Shown: positions 27,647 to 36,501, numbered from the stretch's first letter. The stretch: DNA of 64,000 bases from Sphaerimonospora mesophila NBRC 14179 = JCM 3151 (GCA_001552515.1 BCRI01000001.1:88006-152005); one strand, 5' to 3'. Notes: generated by a model from the letters alone, not told the origin. Numbers and translations: made by a program.

Positions 27647-27839
27647 AAAATTTATCTTTTCCGGGCGCTCAGGCGGGGAAATCGCGGCCGCGCGCCAGGT
27701 GCGCACCACGGCGGACCGGCCGCTCGCCCATCGGCGAAACCCCCTGCTCTGCCTTGGATATCGACGCCTCCCACGGGTCCCGGCAGGTCGAGCCGTGGGG
27801 CGGACCGGCCAAACCTGTCGCCCTACCCGGGGATGTGCC

Positions 27840-27974
27840 ATGTCCAAACATCGCAGCCCAAAGTCGGCGAAGGTGCTCGAGGAAGGCCGTTCGCTAGGTT
27901 CGAGGCTCACCGAGCGGTGGGCGCATCGTCTCGTCGAGATCCGCTCGGAAGATCAGCAAAGCGCAGGACAGTAA
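27840..27974 (+). CDS. Possible 44-residue small protein
   Basis: Short reading frame beginning MSKHRSPKSAKVLEEGRSLG and ending in SEDQQSAGQ, 28 bp before ehuB. It is highly charged and without membrane segment; not recognised. GGGGA lies 6-10 bases upstream of the ATG. It could be a leader peptide or chance; its position between the Crp-like site and ehuB is the main argument for it. Confidence 0.3.
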   Translation: MSKHRSPKSAKVLEEGRSLGSRLTERWAHRLVEIRSEDQQSAGQ

Positions 27975-28002
27975 ACCGCAGCGACACGAACGGGAGCGGA
28001 AT

Positions 28003-28947
28003 GTGACGGCCCAGAGGTGGACGCGTCGTGATTTCTTCAGGAGTTCGGGTCTGACGGCGGCGGCAGTGATCGGCGGGCCCGCCCTGCTCACCGCCTGCAG
28101 CCGCGTCGACGACGGCGGCAGCGGCGCCACCTCCGCCACCGCGGAGACCGGTGCCGACCCGCTCGCCCGGTTCAGGGAGGCGGGCACGATCAAGGTGGGC
28201 GTCGCCAACGAACAGCCGTACGGATATCGCGACAAGTCCGGAACCCTGACCGGCGAGGCCCCCGAGGTGGCACGGGCGATCTTCAAGGCGCTGGGCATCG
28301 ACAACCTGGAGGCGCAGATCGTCGACTCCTTCGGTTCGCTGATCCCCGGGCTGCAGTCCAAGCAGTACGACATCATCGCCGCGGGCATGTTCATCACGCC
28401 GGAGCGGTGCCGGCAGATCGCGTTCTCCAACCCCGACTACGCCGCGGCCAACGCGTTCCTCGTGGCCAAGGGCAACCCCAAGAGCATCACGAGCTTCGAG
28501 GACGTCGCGAAGAGCGACGTGAAGATCGGGGTGCTCGAAGGCGCCGTCGAGAAGGGGTACGCGGAGAGCAGCGGCGTGGCGGGTGACCAGATCAAGGTCT
28601 TCCCCAACCAGAACGCCGCCTTCAAGGGCATCCTCGCCGGTCGGGTGGACGCGATCGCACTGACCGCGGTCTCCCTGCGCTGGACCCTGCAGCAGCAGTA
28701 CGCCGACGAGCCGCTGGAGGTGACCGAGTCCTTCGTGCCGGTCGTCGACGGCAAGGAGCAGACGGGCGCCGGCGGATTCGGCTTCCGCAACGAGGACACC
28801 GCGCTGCGCGAGGCCTTCAACGCGGAGTTGAAGAAGCTGCAGGAAGCGGGGGGTGTGCTGCCGCTCATCGAGAAGTTCGGGTTCAGCGCGACCGAGGTCG
28901 ACAAGGCCGCCCAGCTCACCGCCGACCAGCTCTGCGCGGTCTCCTGA
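28003..28947 (+). CDS. ehuB: Ectoine/hydroxyectoine ABC transporter, substrate-binding lipoprotein
   Basis: 314 residues. Tat motif TRRDFFRSSG and lipobox LLTAC point to Tat-exported lipoprotein. Solute-binding family 3 fold (GTIKVGVANEQPYGYRDKSGTLTGEAPEVAR; QYDIIAAGMFITPERCRQIAFSNP), close to EhuB. It captures external ectoines and hands them to EhuCD. GTG start. Linkage to ectABCD and ehuCDA supports the ligand. Confidence 0.93.
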   Translation: MTAQRWTRRDFFRSSGLTAAAVIGGPALLTACSRVDDGGSGATSATAETGADPLARFREAGTIKVGVANEQPYGYRDKSGTLTGEAPEVARAIFKALGIDNLEAQIVDSFGSLIPGLQSKQYDIIAAGMFITPERCRQIAFSNPDYAAANAFLVAKGNPKSITSFEDVAKSDVKIGVLEGAVEKGYAESSGVAGDQIKVFPNQNAAFKGILAGRVDAIALTAVSLRWTLQQQYADEPLEVTESFVPVVDGKEQTGAGGFGFRNEDTALREAFNAELKKLQEAGGVLPLIEKFGFSATEVDKAAQLTADQLCAVS

Positions 28948-28955
28948 CCGTACGG

Positions 28956-29738
28956 ATGACCCTGATGACGATCAGCCCATGCAGCGCGGAACTGCCCGGC
29001 ACCCTCGGCGAGGCGATGCCGTTCCTGTGCGAGGGAGCGGTGATCACTCTCCAGAGCACCCTGGGAGGTTCACTGCTCGCCATCGCCATCGCCCTGCTCG
29101 TGGGGTTGATGGCGATGTCGGGCCACGCCTGGGTACGAGGAGTCGCCCGCGTCTACATGGAGTTCTTCCGCGGCACCTCGGTCCTGGTGCAGCTGTTCTG
29201 GATCTTCTACGCGATGCCCATCCTCACCGGCTTCCAGCTGGACAAGTCCTTCGCCGGCATCCTGGCGCTCGGCCTCAACCTCGGCGCGTACGGCTCGGAG
29301 GTCGTGCGCGGCGCGGTGCAGTCCGTACCTCAGGGTCAGCGAGAAGCGGCCATCGCGCTGAACTTCTCGCCCTACCATCGGATGCGGTACGTCATCCTGC
29401 CGCAGGCGTTCGTGGGGATGATCCCGCCGATGAACAACCTCCTCATCGAGCTGCTCAAGGCGACGTCACTGCTGTCCGTCATCACCGTGGCGGACCTGAC
29501 GTACCAGGGCAGGCTGCTGGTGAACTCCGGCAGCGACCAACTGATCGTCTTCGCGCTGCTGTTGCTGATCTACTTCCTGTTCTCCTACCTGATCACGCTG
29601 ATCATGCGGTTCGTCGAAGGGCGGGCCGCGCGCATGGTCGGCCGCGGCGGGCCGGGGAGCGGACGGCGTAAGGACCGCCGGTGGTCGCGCCGGCCCGTTT
29701 CACCGGCGGAGACCCCGTCAGTGGAGGGAGCCCGATGA
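28956..29738 (+). CDS. ehuC: Ectoine/hydroxyectoine ABC transporter permease
   Basis: 260 residues, His/Glu/Gln/Arg/opine-type polar amino-acid permease with about five helices. TLQSTLGGSLLAIAIALLVGL opens the core, FFRGTSVLVQLFWIFYAMP is typical, and the EAA-like loop GAVQSVPQGQREAAIALNFS contacts the ATPase. The C-terminal 40 residues are basic and extend past the fold. It pairs with EhuD. Confidence 0.92.
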   Translation: MTLMTISPCSAELPGTLGEAMPFLCEGAVITLQSTLGGSLLAIAIALLVGLMAMSGHAWVRGVARVYMEFFRGTSVLVQLFWIFYAMPILTGFQLDKSFAGILALGLNLGAYGSEVVRGAVQSVPQGQREAAIALNFSPYHRMRYVILPQAFVGMIPPMNNLLIELLKATSLLSVITVADLTYQGRLLVNSGSDQLIVFALLLLIYFLFSYLITLIMRFVEGRAARMVGRGGPGSGRRKDRRWSRRPVSPAETPSVEGAR

Positions 29739-30388
29739 TCTGGGACTGGGACTGGACCCTGGAGATCCTCCCCGAGCTGCTCACCCAGGGGTTGCTCGTC
29801 ACCCTCCAGGCGACGCTGGGCGGCGCGGTGCTCGCGTTCGTCCTGGGCCTCTTCGTTGCGCTGCTGCGCCGCTCACGCAACCCGTTCGTGAGCCGCCCGG
29901 TGGGCGCCGTCATGGAGTTCGTCCGCAGCACGCCGCTGCTGGTGCAGCTGTTCGTCGTCTACTACGTGCTGCCCGACTTCGGCGTCAAGATGACCGCGCT
30001 GATGACGGGGATCATCGGGCTCGGCGTGCATTACGCCTCCTACACCTCGGAGGTGTACCGGGCCGGCATCGACGGGGTGCCGAAGGGACAGTGGGAGGCG
30101 GCGATCGCGCTCAACCTGCCCCGCCGCTGGACCTGGATCAGCGTCGTCCTGCCGCAGGCCGTACGCCGATCGCTGCCCGCCCTGGGCAACTACCTCATTG
30201 CGATCTTCAAGGAGTCGCCCCAACTGTCCATCATCACCGTCGTCGACGTGGTGGGCTTCGCCCGGGAGCTCGGCTCGGAGCGGTTCCGCTATCTCGAGCC
30301 CATGACCATCGCCGGTCTGTTCTTCCTCCTCGTGGCGATCCCGGCCTCGATCTTCGTCCGTCGTCTGGAGCGCCGCCTTGGCAACTGA
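29735..30388 (+). CDS. ehuD: Ectoine/hydroxyectoine ABC transporter permease
   Basis: 217 residues with the same permease fold: FVRSTPLLVQLFVVYYVLP, EAA loop AGIDGVPKGQWEAAIALNLP, and IFKESPQLSIITVVDVVGFA. ATG 29735 overlaps the ehuC stop by four bases (ATGA) and is preceded by GTGGAGGGAG, so it is translationally coupled. Confidence 0.92.
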   Translation: MIWDWDWTLEILPELLTQGLLVTLQATLGGAVLAFVLGLFVALLRRSRNPFVSRPVGAVMEFVRSTPLLVQLFVVYYVLPDFGVKMTALMTGIIGLGVHYASYTSEVYRAGIDGVPKGQWEAAIALNLPRRWTWISVVLPQAVRRSLPALGNYLIAIFKESPQLSIITVVDVVGFARELGSERFRYLEPMTIAGLFFLLVAIPASIFVRRLERRLGN

Positions 30389-31196
30389 AGCCTCGACCCG
30401 AAACGACTCGTCCGTCCGGACCGATCCGCAGTGGATGATCAGGTTCGACAAGGTCGTCAAACGGTTCGGCGACCTCACGGTCCTGCGTGAGCTGGACTTT
30501 CACGTACGGCCCGGCGAGCGCGTCACGCTGATCGGGCCGAGTGGGTCCGGCAAGACCACCATCCTGCGCCTGCTGATGACCCTCGAACGGGTCACCTCGG
30601 GCACGATCGAGGTCGATGGGCAGTGTCTGTCCCACATGAGGCGCGGTGGCGAACTGCTGCCCGCCGACGAGCGACACCTGCGGCAGATCCGCAAGAAGAT
30701 CGGCATGGTGTTCCAGCAGTTCAACCTGTTCCCGAACATGAACGTGCTGCGCAACATCACCGAGGCGCCGGTGCGGTCGCTCGGCGTGCCCAGGGAGCAG
30801 GCCGAGGAGAAGGCCCGCGAGCTGCTGGAGATGGTCGGCCTGGCCGACAAGGCGCTCGAACACCCGTCGCGGCTGTCCGGCGGCCAGCAGCAGCGGGTCG
30901 CCATCGCGCGGGCGCTCGCGATGGAGCCCGAGGTGCTGCTGCTCGACGAGGTCACCTCCGCACTCGACCCGGAGCTCGTCTCGGGCGTGCAGGACCTGCT
31001 ACGCGACATCGCGCACCGGGGTGACCTGACGCTGCTCTGCGTCACCCATGAGATGCGCTTCGCCAAGGACATCTCCGATCGGGTCCTCATGTTCGACCAG
31101 GGACAGATCGTGGAGGACGGCCCGCCCGAGCAGATCTTCAGTGCGCCGACCCACCAGCGCACCAGGGAATTCCTGCAGGCGGTGCTGAACGCCTGA
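30378..31196 (+). CDS. ehuA: Ectoine/hydroxyectoine ABC transporter ATP-binding protein
   Basis: 272 residues. Walker A GPSGSGKTT, Q-loop MVFQQFNLFPNMNVL, signature LSGGQQQRVAIARAL, Walker B VLLLDEVTSALDPE, and switch His in CVTHEMRFA. It energises EhuCD. The TTG start at 30378 overlaps ehuD by 11 bp; ATG 30435 (MIRFDKV) is an alternative. Confidence 0.94.
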   Translation: MATEASTRNDSSVRTDPQWMIRFDKVVKRFGDLTVLRELDFHVRPGERVTLIGPSGSGKTTILRLLMTLERVTSGTIEVDGQCLSHMRRGGELLPADERHLRQIRKKIGMVFQQFNLFPNMNVLRNITEAPVRSLGVPREQAEEKARELLEMVGLADKALEHPSRLSGGQQQRVAIARALAMEPEVLLLDEVTSALDPELVSGVQDLLRDIAHRGDLTLLCVTHEMRFAKDISDRVLMFDQGQIVEDGPPEQIFSAPTHQRTREFLQAVLNA

Positions 31197-31333
31197 GGAC
31201 GCGCCTCCCGCGAAGCGGAGGATCGCGAAAGGCCGCGGGAGGCCGGCGACGGCGCGCGTCGCCGGCCCCTCGCATCGCCCACGCGGATTTCAACCAGATC
31301 AAGCTCCCTCGAACTCGATCGCCTAGACACTCC

Positions 31334-32212
31334 CTAGGCCTGGCCGCTGATTTCTTCCAGTTCGGCGACGTCCTCACCACTGAGCGAGAGACCGGCGCCG
31401 ACGACGTTCTCCCGCAGATGCCGTACGGACGAGGTCCCCGGGATCAGCAGAATGTTCGGCGACCGCCGCAGCAGCCACGCCAGCGCGACGGAGATCGGTG
31501 TGGCGTTCAATCGTGTCGCCACTGCCGAAAGCGCCGCGGACTGAAGTGGGCTGAAGCCGCCGAGCGGGAAGAAGGGTACGTATGCGACGTTCTCGGCGGC
31601 GAGCCGGTCGATGAGTTCGTCGTCGTGGCGGTAGGCGAGGTTGTACATGTTCTGCACGCTCACGATCGGCGCGATCGCCTGGGCTTCCGAGACCTGCTCC
31701 GCTGTCGCGTTGCTTACGCCGAGGTGCCGGATCAGGCCCTGCTGCTGCAGCTCGACGAGCGTTTCGAATGCCCGGGAAAGCGAGCCGGCCTGGGGCCCCT
31801 CAGCGTTACCGAGGCGCAGGTAGACCAGGTCCAGTGTGTCGAGCCCGAGGCTTTTGCGGTTCTCATCGATCGCGTGGCGCAACTGGGCGGGCTCACGAGC
31901 CGGCGGCCATCCGCCCTGCTCATCGCGGGTCGCTCCGACCTTCGTGGCCACGTGCAGCGAGTCGGGGTACGGGTGCAACGCTTCGCGGATGAGTTCGTTG
32001 GTGACGCGAGGGCCATAGGCATCCGCGGTGTCGATGTGCGCGATTCCGAGGTCGATGGCCTCGCGGAGGACGGCGAGGGCGCCGTCACGGTCCGCGGGCG
32101 GCCCCATCACCCCGGGCCCGGCGAGCTGCATGGCGCCGTAGCCGAATCGCGGCACTGTCATATCGCCCAGGGTCCATGAGCCGCCGGGAAGGGAAGGAGA
32201 AATCGTGCTCAA
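31334..32212 (-). CDS. Aldo/keto reductase
   Basis: 292 residues, AKR barrel. Tetrad Asp and Tyr in HIDTADAYGP and Lys in VATKVGA are present. At the usual catalytic His position the sequence reads LDLVYLRLGN, so Arg replaces His, as in some AKR subgroups. NADPH-binding IPGTSSVRHLRENV is conserved. It probably reduces small aldehydes or ketones. Divergent from a LysR-type gene with operator-like repeats between them. TTG 32212 is used as start; ATG 32161 is an alternative. Confidence 0.85.
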   Translation of the reverse strand: MSTISPSLPGGSWTLGDMTVPRFGYGAMQLAGPGVMGPPADRDGALAVLREAIDLGIAHIDTADAYGPRVTNELIREALHPYPDSLHVATKVGATRDEQGGWPPAREPAQLRHAIDENRKSLGLDTLDLVYLRLGNAEGPQAGSLSRAFETLVELQQQGLIRHLGVSNATAEQVSEAQAIAPIVSVQNMYNLAYRHDDELIDRLAAENVAYVPFFPLGGFSPLQSAALSAVATRLNATPISVALAWLLRRSPNILLIPGTSSVRHLRENVVGAGLSLSGEDVAELEEISGQA

Positions 32213-32341
32213 GTTTCCGGCCTTTCGTAAGAGCGGGGAAAGACGCTGACGGCTCCTTGTTATTTACCGTTCAGGTACTGCCCGTCCCGAAATGGTGCAC
32301 GCGAGGAGGCGACCCTGTCCAAGACCGGTTCGATCGAACCT

Positions 32342-32367
32342 GATACCCCACCGGTATCACCGGTATC
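32342..32367. promoter_or_regulatory. LysR-type operator repeats
   Basis: GATACC at 32342-32347 and GGTATC at 32353-32358 form an inverted repeat, and CACCGGTATC occurs twice in tandem (32349-32358, 32358-32367), ending nine bases before the lysR start. A typical self-regulatory site that may also control the divergent reductase. Confidence 0.6.
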
Positions 32368-32375
32368 CTGCAACC

Positions 32376-33272
32376 GTGGACGGACTGGAAACTCGCGAAT
32401 TGAGGTACTTCGTAGCCGTGGCCGAAGAGCTGCACTTCGGCCGTGCCGCCGAGCGTCTGAGTATGGCCCAGCCGCCGCTATCCCGCGCCATCCAACAGCT
32501 GGAGCGCCGCCTGGGGGTCCTACTGTTGAACCGAGATCGTCGGGGGGTCTCGCTCACCACCGCAGGCGAGGTCATGCTGGCGGAGGCCCGACTCGCACTC
32601 GATGCCGTTGACGCAGCCGTACGCCGCACCCGCCGTGCCGCATCGGCGCAGTCCGCCCTGGTGCTCACCACGAAGGCAGGCGCCTCCCATGAGTTACTGA
32701 AAGAGCTTCTCGACTCCTATGCCGCACGGCCCGGAGCCGTTGAGATCGACGTGCTGCTGTGTGAGATCGGTGAGCAGGGGCGACTCCTGCGCGACGGTCG
32801 CGCCGACGTGGCGATCATGCACGCCCCGTTCGACGTGATGACCGGCCTTGACAGCACTGAGATCTTGACGAAAGGCCAGGTCGCCATCGTGCCGGCGTCG
32901 CATCCGCTTGCCCAACGCTCCAGCCTGACGATGGCCGAGGTAAGCGATGTCCCCGACTTGCCGATCGCCCGGTGGCCACGCCATGACAACACCTACCCGC
33001 CCGGCCCCGGACCCGAGGTCCGTAGCCAGTCCCAGCTGGCTCAACTCGTCGCTCTCGGACGAACGCTACTGGTGATCCCGGCTTCCAGCCGCGCCTGGCA
33101 ATGGCCGGAACACGTCGCGGTCCCCGTCCTCGATGCCCCTTCGGTCACGACCCTTCTCGCCTGGCCCGCCGGCGTCCGATCTGCGGCACTGGCCGAACTC
33201 GTGGAAACGGCTGAACGATTGAAAGAGGGCGACATCGGCGACCCGGTCGAAAATCGCGAAATCGCCGGGTAG
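32376..33272 (+). CDS. LysR-family transcriptional regulator
   Basis: 298 residues. N-terminal winged helix LETRELRYFVAVAEELHFGRAAERLSMAQPPLSRAIQQLERRLGVLLLNR, followed by the effector-binding domain (VLTTKAGASHELLKELLDSYAAR onwards). The GTG start is chosen because similarity begins at VDGLETREL and the operator-like repeats lie immediately upstream. It probably controls the divergent aldo/keto reductase. Confidence 0.9.
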   Translation: MDGLETRELRYFVAVAEELHFGRAAERLSMAQPPLSRAIQQLERRLGVLLLNRDRRGVSLTTAGEVMLAEARLALDAVDAAVRRTRRAASAQSALVLTTKAGASHELLKELLDSYAARPGAVEIDVLLCEIGEQGRLLRDGRADVAIMHAPFDVMTGLDSTEILTKGQVAIVPASHPLAQRSSLTMAEVSDVPDLPIARWPRHDNTYPPGPGPEVRSQSQLAQLVALGRTLLVIPASSRAWQWPEHVAVPVLDAPSVTTLLAWPAGVRSAALAELVETAERLKEGDIGDPVENREIAG

Positions 33273-33350
33273 GACCAACCGTCGTCGCGTCGCAGGCAAT
33301 AACGTACGTCCGATTTCGGGGAGGAAATCGGGCACTGGAACGAAGCGGGC

Positions 33351-33731
33351 TCAGCCGCAGGCCTTGACGCTCAGCTTGTTCATCTCCTCGGAGAACTTGA
33401 GCAGGTCGCCCGGGCTGTCCACCTTCACGTCCTGGGCGAACTCCTGCAGAGCCTTCGCCAGCTCGGTGTCACCGGCCTGCTTGGCGAGGTCGCCGAACTT
33501 GGCCCGCATGTCGTCGACGGCGGATTCCATGGCCTTCACATCGGCCGTCTCCTTCGAGAGCGCCTTCGTCACCCCCTCGAGGGCTTTGCCGACTTCCGTG
33601 CACACCGTTCTCTTCTCCGTCGTATCCGTCGCCGTGGCCGCCACATCCTCGGCTGCTCCACAACCCGCGAGCGGAAGGGCGACGGCGACCGCGACGGCGA
33701 CGGCGAGCGGCCGGGCAAGAGAAATGGACAT
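33351..33731 (-). CDS. Small exported lipoprotein
   Basis: 126 residues. Signal peptide with lipobox LAGC (Cys about residue 24), then an all-helical domain with one Cys pair (VCTEVG near 43 and the C-terminal KACG). Not recognised beyond small actinobacterial lipoproteins of this layout. It is monocistronic, with no partner. Confidence 0.65.
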   Translation of the reverse strand: MSISLARPLAVAVAVAVALPLAGCGAAEDVAATATDTTEKRTVCTEVGKALEGVTKALSKETADVKAMESAVDDMRAKFGDLAKQAGDTELAKALQEFAQDVKVDSPGDLLKFSEEMNKLSVKACG

Positions 33732-34069
33732 TTCTCCCCATTCATTGATGAAACGAGCATCAGGAGCTTAGCGCCACCCTCTCCCGCCTGTTGCGCCATT
33801 TGCAGAAGAACGGCCGCCACCACGCCGACAGTCTCGTACCGGTCGAGCGACGGCAGGACGGGGACGCACAGTTAGGTGGTCATCAAGGCGGTGGTAAGCG
33901 GTGTGAAAGCGATCGGCCGTAGACATCGGATGTCACAGCGAACGCCTTCAGGCCCAGAGCCCGGAGGAACGGGTCGGTCATGCATCTTTCAGACCCTCTC
34001 GTGCCGGCTGTCGCACACCACCCCCGCTGTCCGGCCGGGCCCGGACACGAACCCTCAACGGAGGAGACG
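33732..34069. other. 338-bp region without a gene
   Basis: No convincing gene. The only structure seen is a short palindrome at 33922-33934 (GACATC-G-GATGTC) about 140 bp upstream of the next gene. Confidence 0.4.
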
Positions 34070-34996
34070 ATGGGCACGCCACGGAAGATCATGGCAGCCA
34101 CCGCGTCGGCCCTGGCCGCTGTTTCGATGGGCACTGTTTCGCTGACCGCTGCTTCGGTGGCCGCCGCCCCGGCGGCGACGGCGGACGCCTCCCGGGCCGC
34201 CACCACCGCCGGGTATCAGTACCGCGCCTACCACGGCGTGGACTTCCTCGGCTCCTACAACCGTACGAAGGCATATCGCGAGAACAAGGCGCTCCGCCCG
34301 GTTGCCCTCTCGGTCGGCCTCCAGCAGTCGCAGAAGAGGTACGCGGCGTTCTGGGACAGCCGGCCCGGCCCCGCGTGGCTGCAGCGGATGGTCTCGGCCG
34401 GCGGATACCAGAAGCTGTTCGACACCCTCACCGAGCCGGAGATCGAGCTCGACGAGGGAGGCAACCGGGTGCGTCCGTCGTACCAGCCCACGGTGGTGAG
34501 CGCGACGGGCAGCGGGTCGGGTGCCGAGTTCGCCGCCATCTTCGAGAAGAGGCCGGGCAGGTTCTTCGCCCGCCACGACGTCAACACCGCCGGCCTCCGC
34601 ACGGCCAACTCCCAGGCGCACCGTGACGGCTACATCCCCGTCTCGGTCAACGTGTACGGCACGCCCTCCGACCCGCGCTACGTGGCCGTCTGGGCGGACA
34701 ACCCGTCGCGTGTCGCCTGGAACGTCACGATCTCCGTCTCCGCATCGGAGTACCAGCGGGTCTTCGACTCGCAGGTCAAGCTCGGATACCGGCCGTCCGC
34801 CATCGCGGTCGGGCCCGACGGCAGGTCCTACACCACCGTCTGGCGCAAGGACAAGATCGGCACCGGGTACGCCGTCCACGGACTGACCGCCGCCCAGTAT
34901 CAGGCCCGGTTCAACGAGATGACCGCCAAGGGCCTCTACCCGACCTGGATCGACATGGAGAACGGCGTCTACGCCGCCATCTTCATCACGAGGTGA
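34070..34996 (+). CDS. Secreted protein with tandem-repeat (BTRD1-like) domains
   Basis: 308 residues. Signal peptide of about 40 residues, then about four repeats of 50-65 residues with the pattern 'G-Y-x-P-x-x-(L/V)-S-V ... R/Y-(A/V)-x-(V/F)-W': KRYAAFWDSRPGPAW, AEFAAIFEKRPG, PRYVAVWADNPSRVAW, RSYTTVWRKDKIGTGY, VYAAIFITR. This resembles bacterial tandem repeat domain 1, which in other proteins precedes serine hydrolase domains; no catalytic domain follows here. ATG 34070 has GGAGGAG. Confidence 0.7.
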   Translation: MGTPRKIMAATASALAAVSMGTVSLTAASVAAAPAATADASRAATTAGYQYRAYHGVDFLGSYNRTKAYRENKALRPVALSVGLQQSQKRYAAFWDSRPGPAWLQRMVSAGGYQKLFDTLTEPEIELDEGGNRVRPSYQPTVVSATGSGSGAEFAAIFEKRPGRFFARHDVNTAGLRTANSQAHRDGYIPVSVNVYGTPSDPRYVAVWADNPSRVAWNVTISVSASEYQRVFDSQVKLGYRPSAIAVGPDGRSYTTVWRKDKIGTGYAVHGLTAAQYQARFNEMTAKGLYPTWIDMENGVYAAIFITR

Positions 34997-35126
34997 CAGG
35001 CCGGACACAGCCACCGGCCCCGAGATGCGCAGCGGCGGACTCTCGGAGCCGGTCTACGGCCTCGACCGCCTGCCATCACTCGAGCCCGGCAGGCGGCTGG
35101 AGGCGATCGGACTCAGGGGCGGGCCG

Positions 35127-35804
35127 TCATCTCGCCAGGTTGCGACGGGCCGAGCTCCGCCGTACGAGCACGACGATGGTCACGACCAGGGCGATCAGGA
35201 AGCCGATGACGGGCAGCGCCACGAGCGCGATCACACCGCCGACGAGCTTGTCCGTTTCGGCGGCGAGCTCCCTGCCGACACCGAACGTGACGCCCGCGCC
35301 CTCGCAGGTCACCTGGTACGTGCCCGCCTCCGGTACGTCGACCTTGAACAGCAGCTCCCACTTCGTGCCGTCCACGGTGACGACCTGGGAGCCGGCCGGC
35401 TGGGTGAGCTTGATCCGCGGATCCTGGCCGTCTCCGACCTGGCACTGCACGTCGGTCGGCTGATCGGCCGCCGCGTAGATCGCGGGCTTGTCCTTGGCGT
35501 CGAGTTCGACGCTCACCGTCTTGCCGCTGCCGAAGGTGGTGGTCGGTGCCGAATCGTTGATCGTGGAGACCAGGTTGCCCGCGAAGCCGACGACGCCGAC
35601 GATCAGCAGGACGAGGAAGAGCGCCCAGGAAAGAAAGATCCACAGCAGCCGGGGACGGACCGGACCGGCCGGCCGCGCCGGTCCGGGCGGCTGGTAACCG
35701 GGGGGAGGTAGGTACGCACCGGGTCCGTACGGCCCGCCCTGCTGCTGCGCGTGCGGCGGCCAGGCAGTCGGGTCGGCCGGGCCCGGTGTGGGATTCTGGT
35801 TCAT
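35127..35804 (-). CDS. Membrane protein with Pro-rich N-terminus
   Basis: 225 residues. A Pro/Gly/Gln-rich cytoplasmic N-terminus (about 55 residues, PPPGYQPPG type) is followed by a membrane helix (LLWIFLSWALFLVLLIVGVVG), an external beta-rich domain of about 90 residues with two Cys (VQCQVGDG, VTCEGAG), and a second helix near the C-terminus ending RRSSARRNLAR. Not assigned to a known family. ATG 35804. Confidence 0.6.
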   Translation of the reverse strand: MNQNPTPGPADPTAWPPHAQQQGGPYGPGAYLPPPGYQPPGPARPAGPVRPRLLWIFLSWALFLVLLIVGVVGFAGNLVSTINDSAPTTTFGSGKTVSVELDAKDKPAIYAAADQPTDVQCQVGDGQDPRIKLTQPAGSQVVTVDGTKWELLFKVDVPEAGTYQVTCEGAGVTFGVGRELAAETDKLVGGVIALVALPVIGFLIALVVTIVVLVRRSSARRNLAR

Positions 35805-35932
35805 GGCGCAAATTGTCACATTCCGCCGGTTATACGGTGATTGCAGTTCGATTGCGCTTCACGTCGAGTCCGCCGGAATGCCGCGGTGAGCGACGGGCCG
35901 GATCCGCCACGGCCGAGGCGAGTATGGTCCCC

Positions 35933-36433
35933 TCACTCCGGCGGGGTGTCGCCCAGCGACTCCAGTAGGGTGCGCAACGTGTCCGCCAGCTGATCACGCT
36001 GTTCGGGGGCCAGCGCCGCCAGCAGGCGCACCTCGTTCGCCACGTGCAGATCGACCAGTTCCTCTATCTTCGCCAGCCCCGGCTCGGTCAGCCGGACGCG
36101 TACGGACCGCCGGTCCTCCTCGTCCGGGATCCGCTGGACCAGGCCCTTGGCCGCCATCCGGTCGATCCGGTTGGTGATGGCCCCGGAGGTCACCATCGCC
36201 GCCCGGTTCAGCGCACCGGCCGTCAGTTCGTACGGCGGACCGGAGCGGCGCAACGTGGCCAGCACGTCGAACTCCCAGCGCTCCAGCCCATGGTCGGCGA
36301 AGAAGTCCTTCAGCTCACGGTCGAGGAGCCGTGACAGCCGGGAGATCCGCCCGATGACGCCCATCGGCCACGCGTCGAGATCGGGCCGCTCCCGCCGCCA
36401 TTGGGCCAGCACCACGTCCACCGCGTCGCCCAT
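35933..36433 (-). CDS. MarR-family regulator
   Basis: 166 residues. Winged helix: LERWEFDVLATLRRSGPPYELTAGALNRAAMVTSGAITNRIDRMAAKGLVQRIPDEEDRRSVRVRLTEPG. ATG 36433 is preceded by GAGAGGAG; an ATG further upstream (36469) lies inside a palindrome and is not used. Divergent from an EamA transporter, the typical arrangement of an efflux regulator and its target. About 60% similar in layout to the second MarR at 51152. Confidence 0.9.
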   Translation of the reverse strand: MGDAVDVVLAQWRRERPDLDAWPMGVIGRISRLSRLLDRELKDFFADHGLERWEFDVLATLRRSGPPYELTAGALNRAAMVTSGAITNRIDRMAAKGLVQRIPDEEDRRSVRVRLTEPGLAKIEELVDLHVANEVRLLAALAPEQRDQLADTLRTLLESLGDTPPE

Positions 36434-36457
36434 CGGACTCCTCTCACTGGAGAGATT

Positions 36458-36469
36458 ATGAACGTTCAT
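36458..36469. promoter_or_regulatory. Palindrome in marR-eamA intergenic region
   Basis: ATGAACGTTCAT, perfect 12-bp palindrome 25 bp upstream of the marR start; possible operator half of an autoregulated divergent promoter. Confidence 0.45.
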
Positions 36470-36501
36470 CTACTTGACGTAGAGACGAGGGTCGTGCTGT
36501 T

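Larger units (their letters stand above)
27494..28002. other. 509-bp region between ectD and ehuB
   Basis: Holds a Crp-like site (27631-27646), a consensus-like TTGACA at 27616-27621 without a clear -10 at normal spacing, an AT-rich patch (27645-27660) and one small reading frame (27840-27974). Confidence 0.5.

Noticed and set aside
27616..27660. Complete sigma-70 promoter at TTGACA before ehuB
   Set aside because: The -35 is perfect, but no -10-like hexamer lies 16-19 bases downstream, so I list it only as a partial element.
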